From Cordia subcordata (lineage: Eukaryota > Streptophyta > Magnoliopsida > Boraginales > Cordiaceae): DNA of 64,000 nucleotides. Shown piece by piece: positions 10,869-22,080 of this stretch. Both the position numbers and the translations under genes were made by a program. How positions within the stretch are numbered: position 1 is the first letter of the stretch; each line of letters begins with the position of its first letter. A model generated the notes under the pieces. That model was not told where the DNA came from. It made no database searches and saw nothing but the letters and a program-made list of their open reading frames with translations. Location: the NCBI GenBank assembly GCA_028554755.1, contig JAPTOF010000016.1:3075001-3139000 (forward strand), in the 5' to 3' direction.

Positions 10869-10881
10869 TGGTGTCAGAGCC
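10869..10881 (+). promoter_or_regulatory. Primer-binding site (initiator tRNA-Met type)
   Basis: TGGTGTCAGAGCC directly follows the 5' LTR. The plant copia primer site complementary to the 3' end of initiator methionine tRNA is TGGTATCAGAGC, so this differs by one internal base. Its position fixes the end of the LTR and the element's orientation. Confidence 0.8.
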
Positions 10882-11009
10882 ATTCCCCACATATCCCTTA
10901 CCCACTACATGATTTCTCTCTTGATAATGAGTGTTGCATCCTCACTAAACCTACAGACCACTTACCATCTATTCCTATCCATGTTGAACTCCACTTAGAT
11001 AAGCTTGTT

Positions 11010-12803
11010 GCCACTTCACCTGTATACGACAGGGACATCAATCCTACTATTGTACCTATGCCGCGAACACACACAATGGTCACCTATAGTATGGATGGCA
11101 AACGCAAACCCAAATCTTTATTCTCTAGCAAAGACCTCATTCCCTGTTCTCTGCTTTCTATTATTAATTCTATTCTAGCTGAACCCACATGCTTTACTCA
11201 AGCATAAAAGGATCCCCTACGGCGTGCCGTAATGACGGAGGAATTTAATTCTCTTATAAAAAATAATACATGGTCCTTGGTGCCTCCAACTTCGCATATG
11301 AATATAATTGGCTGTCGATCGGTTCATAGAATTGAACAAAAAGCAGATGGATCTATAGAATGCTACAAGGCAAGGTTAGTAGCCAAGGGATACAATCAAC
11401 AACCTGGTAGAGATTTTGGCAACACTTTTATCCTGGTAGCTTGTCCAGGTACAATTCGTATATTCTTAGTCCTTGCTATTACTAATGGCTGGTGTTTGCG
11501 ACAATTAGATGACAAAAATGCTTTTTTGCGTGGTGACCTGACTAAATCTGTGTTCATGCATCAACCTCAAGGGTTTATTGATTTTAAGCATCCAGAGTCT
11601 GTGTACAAGTTGCATAAAACCTTGTATGGTCTCAAGCAAACACCGCATGCCTGGTACCACAAATTTAGCTCTTATCTCTTGTCTTGTGACTTTTGTATAT
11701 CTCATCATGATGCCTCTTTGTTCTATCGATAGCTTGATGATCATGTTATCATTTTACTGATCTATGTTGACGACATTATCGTCACTGGCAGTTCACAGGT
11801 GCATGTCTCTGAGTTCATCACTCACTTATCATATGTGTTTGACATGAAAGATTTGGGACCTTTGCATTATTTTCTGGGAACGAAGGTTCATCAAACTTCT
11901 ACTGGCTTGCCTTTGACACAAACAAAATATGCCATTCAACGTTTACAGTAATATGGTCTAGAAGGTGTCAAACCTATCGCCACCCTAATGGTAGGAGAAC
12001 GGCTCAATAATGATGATGAGGACCCTTTTTCTAATCCAACAAAGTTTCGATAGTTGGTAGGTGCCTTATAATATTTCACTATAACACGCCCTGGCATCTC
12101 ATATGCAGTTAATTCTATATGCCAATTTATGCATTGTCCTCGGACACTGTATCTCATTGTTGCTAAACGCGTACTACGTTACGTCAAAGGCATGTTATCT
12201 CTTGGTCTTTCAATCACTACATCCTCTAATTGGGACCTTATTAGTTACTGCGATGCAAATTGGGCAGGATGCCCAACAACTCGCCATTCTACTACTGGTT
12301 TTGCTATTTTTCTTGGGGCCAATTTTATCTCCTGGTACTCCCAGAAACAAACTACCGTTTCTAAATCAAACATCAAAGCTGAGTGTAGGGCCATGGCTAC
12401 TTTAACATCTGAACTCATACGGGTGATGGAAATTTGGTCTTTCATAGAGCAAAAAGGCACGGCCACACCACTTAGCTACTGCGACAATGTAAGCTCTATC
12501 TATTTGGCTACCAATCCTATCATTCATAGTCACAGCAAACACATTGAAATCAATGTGAATTTTGTTCATCAACATGTCCTCGAAGGCAAAGTGAAAATGC
12601 AGTACATAGTCATTAATGATCAACTGGCTGACATCTTTACAAAATCACTTTTCAAGCCTCGCTTTGAAATTCTTTGTACCAAGCTTCCAGTGGCTTTTAG
12701 TGATCAGCTTGTGGGGGAGGGGGGTGATAAGGCAAAATGTATTTCTTGTAATTTAGCATTATTCTTTCCATACTTCGTATATATGCTATATCACATATAT
12801 TAG
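11010..12803 (+). pseudogene. Copia pol remnant: reverse transcriptase and RNase H
   Basis: The pre-RT linker 'HTMVTYSMDGKRKPK…AEPTCFTQA' is followed after a stop by the RT entry 'KDPLRRAVMTEEFNSLIKNN' (11208-). The open part 11232-11732 carries 'YKARLVAKGYNQQPGRDF', 'QLDDKNAFLRGDL' and 'LYGLKQTPHAWY'. Past a stop, 'LIYVDDIIVTGS' holds the catalytic YVDD. Further stops fall at ~11949, ~12051 and ~12069. The RNase H part (12129-12803 open) shows 'SYCDANWAGCPTTRHSTTGF', 'AECRAMATLTSELI' and 'QLADIFTKSL'. Copia RT normally sits in a polyprotein of over 1,000 residues; here gag-PR-IN are missing and the remainder is broken, so no product is expected. Confidence 0.9.
12712..12724 (+). other. Polypurine tract of copia element
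   Basis: GTGGGGGAGGGGGG immediately precedes the 3' LTR (TGATAAGG). This is the expected place and composition for the plus-strand DNA primer of an LTR retrotransposon. Confidence 0.75.
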
Positions 12804-12928
12804 GCTAGAACCATAAATTGCTCTCCTACCATGGTATGTTGATATGCTTGGAGAGCAAGCCAATCTTGGCTTATATGTACTATAGGATTGTACAACACAT
12901 GAATATATAGAAATTCACATCTTTTGTA
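12725..12928 (+). repeat. 3' LTR of the 10.7-kb copia element
   Basis: Starts TGATAAGGCAAAATGTATTT and ends near CTTTTGTA, about 204 bp. The canonical CA end is not preserved here (TA instead). CTCTT follows it, matching the copy just upstream of the 5' LTR. Confidence 0.85.
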
Positions 12929-12933
12929 CTCTT

Positions 12934-13368
12934 GACATTGTTTTGGCCTTTAGTACGCAAATTTACTAATCAATTGTGGGGTTAACTTGTAATTGTGATA
13001 TTTTAGAAGAACTTAATGGCCAAACCGCTCTCTCTAATTCTCTTTTTGTCAATTCTTTAACTCAAATCTTGATAGCCAACTATAAAGCAAAGCAATCATA
13101 GAAATATTTAACGTAAAGAACAATCCGGCTTAATCAAAAAGTGAAACTTTGACTGAAACTTATCAGGCAATGTGAGTACTCGAAGAATAATTTTTGGGGA
13201 GATGAGTAAAAATCAGTTGTACCACCATATACTCCATGTGGCTTTTTTTTTTTTTGCCCCTTTTGTTTTTTTTCAAATAGCTTTTCCCCAAACTTTCCGA
13301 AGACAAGTTTGGTGTTTTTGTTTGCGTAATGCATGCTGTCTCAAACTTTTAGGATACAGATCGACTAA
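12934..13368. other. Intergenic stretch
   Basis: AT-rich with a T-run at ~13243-13256. Short frames on both strands (66-82 codons) overlap each other and lack domains. Nothing else seen. Confidence 0.4.
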
Positions 13369-13575
13369 GGGCTTGTTTGTATTGGGTTTTTCCACAAGAG
13401 TTTTTCAAAAAAAAAATTGAAGAAAGTATTTTTTTTTTTGAAAAGCTGAATATTTTTGCTTAAGCTTTTTTCAGAATTTTAGTTCTTTTTTAATTTAATC
13501 TAAATATTCATTACAAAAAAGATGTTTTTTTTAAGAATTTTTTTATAATGAGAAAAAGTCAATTCAAACATGCAC
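13369..13575. mobile_element. Tourist-like MITE, copy 4 (TSD TAA)
   Basis: 207 bp, left end GGGCTTGTTTGTATTGGGTT, right end GTCAATTCAAACATGCAC. Perfect TAA duplications lie at 13366-13368 and 13576-13578. Arms are complementary T-rich/A-rich tracts. Same family as the copies at 6874 and 26972. Confidence 0.75.
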
Positions 13576-14784
13576 TAAAACTTGTACGATCTTGAGGAGA
13601 TAACTTTATAATAGACCTCCTAGGGCTTGGTGATTAACTTAAATTATAGAATTAATTTAAGTAAACTACTCTCTCTAATTCCCTTCTTTCCAATTCTTTA
13701 ATTCAAATCCTGATAGGCAAAAGCCAAATGATTTAAGGAGATGATCAATTATTATATATTTTCAAGAATTTGAAAACTTTATTCAAGGCCTCGATTTGCT
13801 CCCGTTGCATGAGTGGTGACCCTTTCCTTTTCTGTTTTACGTTAATGCGTAAAAGGCATATATTAAAGGTATAAAAGTAAGCCACACGTTCTAGTTCAGA
13901 TTATACCATACCCTACAATATATTTCTGAATCACTTTTGCTTTTCATGAAACGAACAAAGATATTGTTAACAAGGACAAGGCTTTCCTGCCCCCAAGGTG
14001 GTGAGAGTTAAAATTACGTGAATCGGGTTCATCCCAATCTCCACTTTAGGTAGAGTATTCTGTGTTACTTGTGGTTAAATTGTGGGGTCGATCTATTCTT
14101 CTAAAGTATACTATCAAAGATGATTTCCTTATCAACAACAACCAAAAAAAAAAAAAAAAAGCTTCCCTACCAAAAGCTCATGAAGGACTTGAAGTCAATC
14201 ATATAATATGATTCAAATGAATTTGCTTATTAATTATATTATGATATAATAAGTAAAATTCGATGATTAAAAATAAATAATTAAATTATATTGAAATAAT
14301 AAGAATACTTTACAACTATTAATCTCGCTCATACAATTATAATATTATGAAAAAATCTTCGCTCGTGTATAAAGCTATTTGGAGATTCACGACTAGCAAA
14401 TACAGTGTCGAAACTCAAAGTTGATTTACAATCTGGTTTCGTTTGTCAAACAATAGTTATAGTTGAAGATGTGGGGTAATCTGCCTCGATATATGGATCC
14501 TCACTGTGTTAATCATGAATAGCGAGAGTAAAGCAAACAAAAAAGTGTGTGTGCGTGTGTGTTTTTCAAGAAACAGGGTGTCATTATTGTACATACACTT
14601 TGAGCTTTTAGGTTTTTTTTTTTTTTGCTTTTCCAGCCCCCCATCCCTTCCCTCGTGCAAATGTTGGTAGAGGTTGCTACAATTCTCGTGTAGCTATTTT
14701 GTTATCTATCCTTGGCTAAATTTTCTGAGGCATGTGAATTTTGCTCCTTCTAGCTATGGAAACATATTATATTTTTATTTATTT
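13576..14784. other. Intergenic stretch
   Basis: No gene recognised. Contains an A-run at ~14143-14160, a (GT)n-like tract near 14546-14562 and a T-run near 14613-14626. A 67-codon minus-strand frame at 14457-14660 is built on these simple tracts and is not supported. Confidence 0.4.
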
Positions 14785-14998
14785 GAGTTCGTCTGAATTG
14801 GTTTTTTTTTTTCAACGAGTATTTTTCTTTGTAACTTGTAAAAACTAATTTTTTGAGAATTTAAAATTTTTAATTTCTGGAAAAGTTTGAATTAGATTTT
14901 TTTAGAATTTTAATATTTTTAAACTAAATCAAATGCTTATTACAAAAAAGATATTTTTTTAAAAAATACTTTTTATTAAAAAAATCAATTTTAGACAC
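14785..14998. mobile_element. Tourist-like MITE, copy 5 (degenerate)
   Basis: Left GAGTTCGTCTGAATTGGTTT and right, in reverse complement, GTGTCTAAAATTGATTTTTT. The right flank is TTA, the left TTT. The arms pair through T-rich/A-rich runs and 'AATTTTTTGAGAATT'-like segments. More diverged than copies 3, 4 and 6. Confidence 0.5.
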
Positions 14999-15146
14999 TT
15001 ATTTGTTTGTTTTGTTACAAGGAGCTAGCCAAATGCAATGGATATTACTTTAACAATTATTAGAGAGGACATATATATAGGCCTGCTTGTCCATATCTAT
15101 ACTCTTTTTCTAAGACTACTGAAGTTTGTATATAACAAAGCAAAAA

Positions 15147-15875
15147 GAGTTTTTTGGTTATAGACTCCTAGCATTTAGGTCTAATTATACTACTAGCCTC
15201 TAAATTCATGAAATTACAATTAAGATCCCTTGTATTTTTTCAAAAGTTGCACACTTGCCCTTTCGTCAATTGTTCCATTAATTCATTAACAGATTTTGTG
15301 AAATGTCCATTGTGCCCTTATCTTATTAAATAAAATATCTACTTGGCCCTTGTTTTATTTAAAAATTAAAAAATTAAAAATTAAGTTTAAAAAAAAAAGA
15401 AAAAGCAAAATACCCATCCCTCACCAAGGTCTACCGCCCTTGCCACCCCCAACCCCGTCACCCTACCCCCACCCTCAATCCCGCAACCCCCAACACCCAA
15501 ACCCTTAACCCCTCCACTAAAGAAGAAGAAGAAGAGATGATGATGATGATGAAAGGGGGTGGGGTGCGCCGAGGGGGGCGGAAGGGGGCAGGGTGGGTGG
15601 TAATTTTAATTTAATTTTTTGAAATATGATGAAAATAAAAAAAGAAAAGAAAAGAAAACACAGGAAGTGTATGTGCAATTAAGGGCAATAAACAAAACCC
15701 AATTGCATTTTTAGCAAGTGTTGAACACTTACCGTCAAATGGACGGAAACGGTAATGGACGGACCAAACGTGCAACTTTTGAAAAAAAACACAGGGGTCT
15801 TAATTGTAGTTTCATGAATTTAAGAATTAGCGGTGTATTTATGCTCAAACACAGGAAGTTTATAAGCAAAAAGTC
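15147..15875. mobile_element. Long-TIR element (729 bp), MULE-like foldback
   Basis: The left arm starts GAGTTTTTTGGTTATAGACTCC. The right arm, in reverse complement, starts GACTTTTTGCTTATAAACTTCC. Both then share 'AAATTCATGAAA(T/C)TACAATTAAGA' and 'TTTTTCAAAAGTTGCAC', so the inverted repeats run well over 100 bp. Such long inverted repeats on a short non-coding body suggest a Mutator-like non-autonomous element. The centre holds a C-rich strand (15412-15510), (GAA)n/(GAT)n triplets (~15520-15552) and a G-rich stretch. No coding domain. Confidence 0.6.
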
Positions 15876-17362
15876 AAAAAAAAAAAATCATTGCAACAAT
15901 TTTCGTAACAAATTATGGTAATTTTATCTTTTGGTTTGTGACTGGTTTCTTCTAACATCACCATGGAACCTAAAAAAATCTAATAGATTTATAGCTTGCT
16001 TTTTTTTTTTAAAGAAAAAAAGATTATTTTTACTGAATGTAATTAAACTACTTACACAATTACTTTTTCTTGATATTTGAAAATCATATGGGTTGGAATT
16101 CAGACCACCCAAAGTTGGATCCAATTCTAAACACTTTAATTACTTCTAAAAGGGTAACTATCTAGTTTGATTGGATTTGGATAGCCAATACTAACTTTTC
16201 TTTTAGAACTTTTCACCCCAATTCAACCCCTTTCTCAACAGATTTAAATGCAGATCATTACCCTTAAGAAGGTAATTTCAACCACTTGTACTACTCTTAA
16301 TCTCGCATAACTAACACTAACTTAAGTGTAGAGCCTATCTCACAAGATTGAACCCCATTTTTTATTTTTGCAGTCAACTTCAATGATCCGGTCCGAATAA
16401 GTATCTTTTTTCTACCTTAGTTAAAAATCTTTTTATTCACATTCTATTATTCCTTTTAAATTAGCATTAGAAAGAAAACCAAACATCAATGCATCAAGCA
16501 TATATAAAAAGTACACTATACCTTTTGCTTTATACTTGCATCTTTTTTTTTTTTTTTTCTGTTCCTTCTTTTTGTTGTCCTCGATTTTCTTACCTTTCAC
16601 ATATTTACAGTTTGCTTTATCAGTCTATGCTTTCTTTTTCATTCACATACTTTGATGGGTAAGTGTAAAGCATGAGATAACAAGTTCAAGGAATATATAT
16701 ATGGATAGAGCACCAACTCTTTTCACGAAAATATATGTATCTTTTATGTAAAAATACAAAGAGTTCCATGAATAATCAATCACCAAGAATCACTTCTTTG
16801 ACGATAGCAAAAGCCTATGTTACTTTTTTTTCGATATCAAATCAAATAAAATTAAACCTGATCCCACTAAAAAGGATTGGTTATGCAAACATCGATCGCC
16901 CGTCGATCTCTGTCTCATTCTCTACCTCAAAACAATACAAAATCAATCAGATATGATATGTATTTAGTTAGGAAAATTTGAGAATATATATTTATCAGTA
17001 TGATGATTTGGATCTCAAAGCTTGATAGAGAGATAGATACATAGGAAGAAGGAAGGACATGTCTCTTTTTTTTTTTTTTTGCCCCCAGTCTATTCTCCTT
17101 TTTGTTGCTTTCTGTCCTCCTTGTCTTCTTGTCTTTCTTTAGTTACTCTTTTTCCTTCTCTTTTTTCTTCTCTTTTTTTTCTCTCTCTCCCCCTTTCTTT
17201 TACTTGCTGATTTCTTCAGTGGGGTACCTGATTCTCTTCATCAGCTGCAGTCAGAGAATATAATGATTTCAAAATGAGTACTTCTACTACTACTACTACC
17301 AAATAATCCCAGGCAGAGATTTTTTCTTTTTCTTTTTTTTTTTTGGTTTTGTTTTTCACACT
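15876..17362. other. Region downstream of KAN2 (includes its 3' UTR)
   Basis: The part nearest 17362 must contain the KAN2 3' UTR, rich in CT/T tracts on the plus strand (e.g. ~17064-17200). I cannot fix the polyadenylation site. Farther left the sequence is AT-rich with T-runs (16541-16558), an A-run and no supported reading frame. Confidence 0.4.
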
Positions 17363-20300
17363 TCAGAATGGCCTTCCTAAAGTGAATTCAAGACTAGGCT
17401 TCTCTGGGGTTGTCTCGGCTGAAAGGCTTGATGAGCTCACCACTTCTGATATTCTGTCATAGCTTACGCACTTGGCTTCCATTTTCTTCTGCATACAACA
17501 TTACAAAATTGTAGATTTTACTGGTGTCAAGTAGGAGGGGAGAAAAAAATTTTCTAGGGAATGCCGCCTCCCTTTTCGTTTAAAACAAAAAAAGTGACAT
17601 GGGATAATTGTGTGTGAATATTTTTGAGAATCAAAAGGACGATCGACCAAGGGAATATGTATATATGTACATATATTTTGATTCTAGGGAGGCCGAAGCC
17701 AACTATATATAGGACCTGCTGCAAGAAACTCTAGTCATTATTCATAGCCTACCACATTACAAGTGTTTCCAAATATGCACCCATTTTCCATGGTAAATAC
17801 AAGTGTTTCCTCTTAATTCTATTGTTTGATCTTTCAGCCATTAACGATTGACATTTGTACTAATTGGAGAAAAAATAAAGCAAGTACGAGGCATTAACAA
17901 CAACTTAAAATCGTAATAGATCTAATCCAAGGATATAAATCTCATAGTACGAATATGAGGCTTAACACATATTTTAAAGCAACCAAGAATGTAGTTTAAT
18001 GGTATGCTTTCTTTATTATTTTTTAGGAAAGGTATCAAATAGCAAGATTAATTAGTATTACTGTTTTCTCAATAAATTTCAGTCCTTGGCTTTAGTTGTC
18101 TTTTTATATCTTGACCCTTGCGACTTGCCTTTCTTTCGAAAAAAAAAGCCTGTCCTTTTTCTCCCTAGCTTTCCACTTTACAGAATGATGCATCACAGGA
18201 AACATCTTTATATCCCTCCATGTACACACACACACACATATATATATGCATAATGTCAAAAAAAACACTAGAGATGAAGGATAATTTGACCGAGAAGACT
18301 AGCTAATAATTTCAAAAGTACCTCAAAAGATGGCATGTTCCCTTCACAGTCTCTTGATTTTCTATTCAGCCAAGTTTCCCTGATCATATAAACACACAGT
18401 CAAATTAGAGAATATTTCTTTCCAGTGGAAGCCATGCATGCAGAAGAAAAAAAGCAAACTTCCAAAAAACAATAAAAAATAAAAAAGTCATCTTTTACTG
18501 TCTTATTTATCATTCATCACTTTATATTCTGTGCATATAGAAAATAAAGTTGAATCCACCCATGTGATGGCCCATTAACCATAACAAAAATTGGCTTCAA
18601 GGAAGCTTCAAATCACACACACACATATATGTATATATGTATGTATGTATTGATAGCTCTAGCACCAAGAATTCTATCTTTAAGACTAAGTTTCCTAGTT
18701 TGGGACCCACCCCTTCAAATAGCCAATGTGAGCCCACAAAATCCAAAGAAAAGAGATATGTCCTTTTTAGGTTGATTTTCAATTTGGCGTTACATGTTTT
18801 ACAAAATCTTTGGGTGCTCATTTTTTTATTCATTATTCAAGGCCATTACTTTAGACCACTGTTAAAAAGAAAAGGAAAGAAAAATCCATGCATGATGGAG
18901 ATTTCTAATTTAATTTAAACAAGTCTACTACGACAGGTAGAACAAATCAGTTGATATCTTTGATTCATATATTCTCTTCTCCCTACTTGGTGATCTTTTC
19001 TGCATCATCATTTGTGCTTAGAGACAAAGAGAATTTTCTTTGAGAATCTTTACTATTAAAATATGCCTCAAATCAAGAGTTTAAATGCAAAAGATCACTC
19101 CATACACCTTTATAGACTAGACCCATCAACTCTACGTATGTGTACTAGATCTATATGCATTTGGTTCTGCAATTTACCCCCAACTTATTTGGGAAAAAAG
19201 TTGAATGGAAATGATTTACTTACCGAGGGGAAAAAAAAAAGGAAGAAGATGATAAGGATATGTGGAAAATATCATAGGGCTTCACCTTGAGGAGTTGCTC
19301 CAGAGACCATTATCATAACAATCTTTCTCTTGATGATGCATATTTTGTCTTCCCTGTTGAACAGATTGTTTAGATTTTCTTGGGGTCTGAAGATTTCCAA
19401 ACCCTAAATCTTCAGAAGTGTCTCCGGATGATCCATTCTCATATACATCTGATACACCTGAATGTGTCAAAGAAAAATTAAGCTCCGTTAATACAGATTG
19501 GAACAAAAATTTCATTAACAATGGATAAAGGGGAGGTACTTCTCTCCTGGAATTATATTGATAATAGAAGTACAAGTAGGAGAGGGACACAAGGGCAATC
19601 CGCCTATACTCAATGCTTGTACTAATACATAAGTTTCTTTAAATTGGGAGTGTAAAAAAAGTTAAGAAAAATGACCAGAAGAAGCTGCTGCTGCTGCCTT
19701 GTCAGTAGTCTTCACTGTTCTATACATCTGCAAAGGACACAAACCCATGCAATTATATAGTGCAATAAGGTATATATGGTCACGGATACGAAACAAGCTA
19801 ACAACATTTCAATACAGTATTGTCCAATTATATACCCATATCACCCGTAATTCAGTGGTATATCTCTCGTTCTAAGTACGAAAAGCTCGGTTTTTTCTCG
19901 AATATAATTAAACAGAAAGAGGAAAAGGGACATGGTGGTGGACTCGTATGGGTAGCGAAAGTAGGATAGAGTACATGATGAGTAACTTTTTGGGATGTGT
20001 CCCATCTTTATGCATATGAATCAACATGCATGTGACAATGTCAGAAAAATAAACATAGTTATGGAGAGGTGTGGTTTCACAAAATCCATGGAGATGCAAA
20101 GATATCATTGAGACATGATAGTGTTTTTTGTACTTCCCCTATTATTAGCCACTTCTTTCCTGTAGAAAAGCAGAAAATTATGTGGGTTAATAAAATAATA
20201 ACGTAGCCAGCTCTCTGTCTAGATTTGTCTTGGCTTGGTTACTCTGTACACTGTTTTCAATTCTTTGGCTTTTGTCTTGCTTGTTTTTCTCCATCTGCTC

Positions 20301-21627
20301 TCATTCTCAGAGCCTCTCTCTCTCTCTCTCTCGTTCTTGGATTTTTGTTTCTTTTACATGGATGGTTATTTCTCCAAGGCAAAAAGCTACTATATAGCCT
20401 GTAGAACTATCAGATCTAGTTGAAAATGAAGGACTAAAAGGAACTTTAAGAGACCTCTATGTAGAAAAGCTTTGGAATTTGAAATGTATGTATCAACAAT
20501 TTCCCTTGAATTCATTCAAGGCTGGAGTACTTTGGCTTTATAGCAACCCATATTTTAGCTTAAAAATGTAAAAAAAACAAAGAAAAAAGAAAGGGGCAAA
20601 TACAAATGCGAGCAGCTTCAAATTCTAAAGTTCATGGACTAATAAAAGCTTTGAGACAAGAGTTAAATTCAAATTAGACAACATTTTCAAGATTTATTTT
20701 CTTAATTTAATTTGCCCCATTACCTGCAAATGGGATTTAACATGGGCCAAGGTGAGATCTTTCACATCCATCAGCTCAAGAACTGACTTGGGTGTGGCTC
20801 CTGTATCACCAAAAAAAAAAAAAAGAAGCAAGGAAAGAAGAAGATAAGCTGATCACGTTAATCAAAGCGTTTTATCATCGGTAACATTTTAGGTTAAAGA
20901 CGAACTAAAATTCAACTAGATGGCCTAATACAAATGCTTAGAACAAGAGGGAAAACCTACTTTCATGGCCACCTAAGAGCTCAACAGCATGAACGAAACG
21001 AGTGTGGAGCGTTGTCGTCCAGCGCATTCTGGGAGCTCTCATGCTCCGTTTAGCAGGAAACCGCGACAGAAACCTGGACCGCATTAGGCCCTGAGACTGA
21101 TACGGAGTACTTGAAAAGCTGTTATTAGATGTATCTGATGAGTCCTGTTGAGGGAATGCAAAAGAAGGGTTGTGGTGATGATGATGATGATGGTGATGAT
21201 TTTGGTACACTGGAATCCCTCTTATGGGTCTTCTCAAGAAGCCAATCTCTTGGGTTATTAGCCCTTGCTGCTGCTGATAGAGCTGCTGATGATGAAAAAG
21301 TTGCTGCTGCTGCTGCTGTGCATAGTGATGGTGATGGGTTGGGTGAAAAGAGTGGATAAGATTGTTTGATGAGTCATGATGACTATTTTGGATGAGGTGA
21401 AAATTGTTCTTGGTGTTTGTATTCTCACAAACCCTTGGATTTGATGATGATGATGATAGGGAGAGCTCAGAGCATGTAATGTTGTCTTGTTTAGACATTG
21501 ATGAAGATGGTATGGTGCTGTTTCTGGAGTCCAAAGCTCTCTTCCAAAACCCCAAATCCATTCCATCTTTGCTGCTTGGAGGGCTGATTTGTAGGGATAG
21601 GTCTGGCTGTGCTGGAAATAGCTCCAT
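17363..21627 (-). CDS. KAN2: KANADI2-type GARP transcription factor
   Basis: Nuclear transcription factor of the KANADI family, which specifies abaxial identity in leaves and floral organs and acts largely as a repressor. Six coding exons on the minus strand: 20961-21627, 20724-20800, 19676-19727, 19286-19457, 18322-18379, 17363-17488. They sum to 1152 nt, in frame, giving 383 residues, close to Arabidopsis KAN2. All introns are GT-AG; the donor after exon 3 is the weak GTCATT. The start is the ATG of MELFPAQPDLSLQISPPSS, the KAN2-type N-terminus; an upstream GTG in frame is not the start. LGFWKRALDSR follows at ~27. Residues ~80-160 are His/Gln-rich, with H and Q runs. The GARP domain (~197-253) has MRAPRMRWTTTLHTRFVHAV, KDLTLAHVKSHLQ and MYRTVKTT across exons 1-3. 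The C-terminus LEFTLGRPF is the family signature. A G14 tract and GA repeats lie in the leader. No truncation seen. Confidence 0.96.
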
Positions 21628-22080
21628 CACACTCTATATATGTGTAAAACCACTCTTTATATATATATATATATATTTCAATTTTTCTTGCTTATTCTTT
21701 TTTCCTTTCACTGCCTGTTCTTGATGTTTTTGTAGGATTTTTCCCCTTCTTGTGGAGATTTTAGTGTAGGGTTGAGAAGAAGCCAAAAGACTTCTTGGGG
21801 GGGGGGGGGGCGCAAATGGTGCTCTCTCTTGAAAGAGATAGAGAGAGATGTATGGTTTTTGCTTAGGAAGGGGTTTGATGATCAGTTTGAAGGGAGTAGT
21901 TGCAGAGATTTGAGAGAGAGAGAGAGAAGGGGGTGGGGGGAGAGAGAGAGAAATGATGACAAGGGTTTGAAGTGAATGGTTGTTTCTTTTGTGTGAAGTA
22001 TATGTAAGAAAATGACACTTGAGGGACTACAGGAAGAGAGAGGGGGGACATCTGAGAGGCAAGGAAAAAAAAAAAACAAA
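21628..22080 (-). promoter_or_regulatory. KAN2 5' leader / proximal promoter with simple repeats
   Basis: Upstream of the KAN2 ATG the plus strand shows an (AT)n tract (~21658-21677), a run of 14 G (21797-21810), and GAGAGA tracts (~21836-21850, 21911-21953). On the gene's sense strand these read as a C-run and CT-rich stretches typical of plant leaders and pyrimidine patches. The transcription start was not identified, so the boundary between leader and promoter is arbitrary. Confidence 0.4.

Larger units (their letters stand above)
10666..12928 (+). mobile_element. Ty1/copia retrotransposon, internally deleted, 2.26 kb
   Basis: Two direct LTRs (10666-10868 and 12725-12928) enclose a primer-binding site, a degraded reverse transcriptase/RNase H and a polypurine tract. 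The order LTR-PBS-RT-RNase H-PPT-LTR gives plus-strand orientation. CTCTT occurs at 10660-10664 (one base before the left LTR) and directly after the right LTR at 12929-12933, a probable 5-bp target duplication. Gag, protease and integrase are absent: the sequence passes from near the PBS straight to the pre-RT linker. At least four in-frame stops in pol make it non-autonomous. Confidence 0.9.

Noticed and set aside
21129..21724. Plus-strand frames rich in Asp and Ala antisense to KAN2 exon 1
   Set aside because: They are the reverse reading of the His/Gln triplet runs in KAN2; the minus-strand frame carries the GARP domain.
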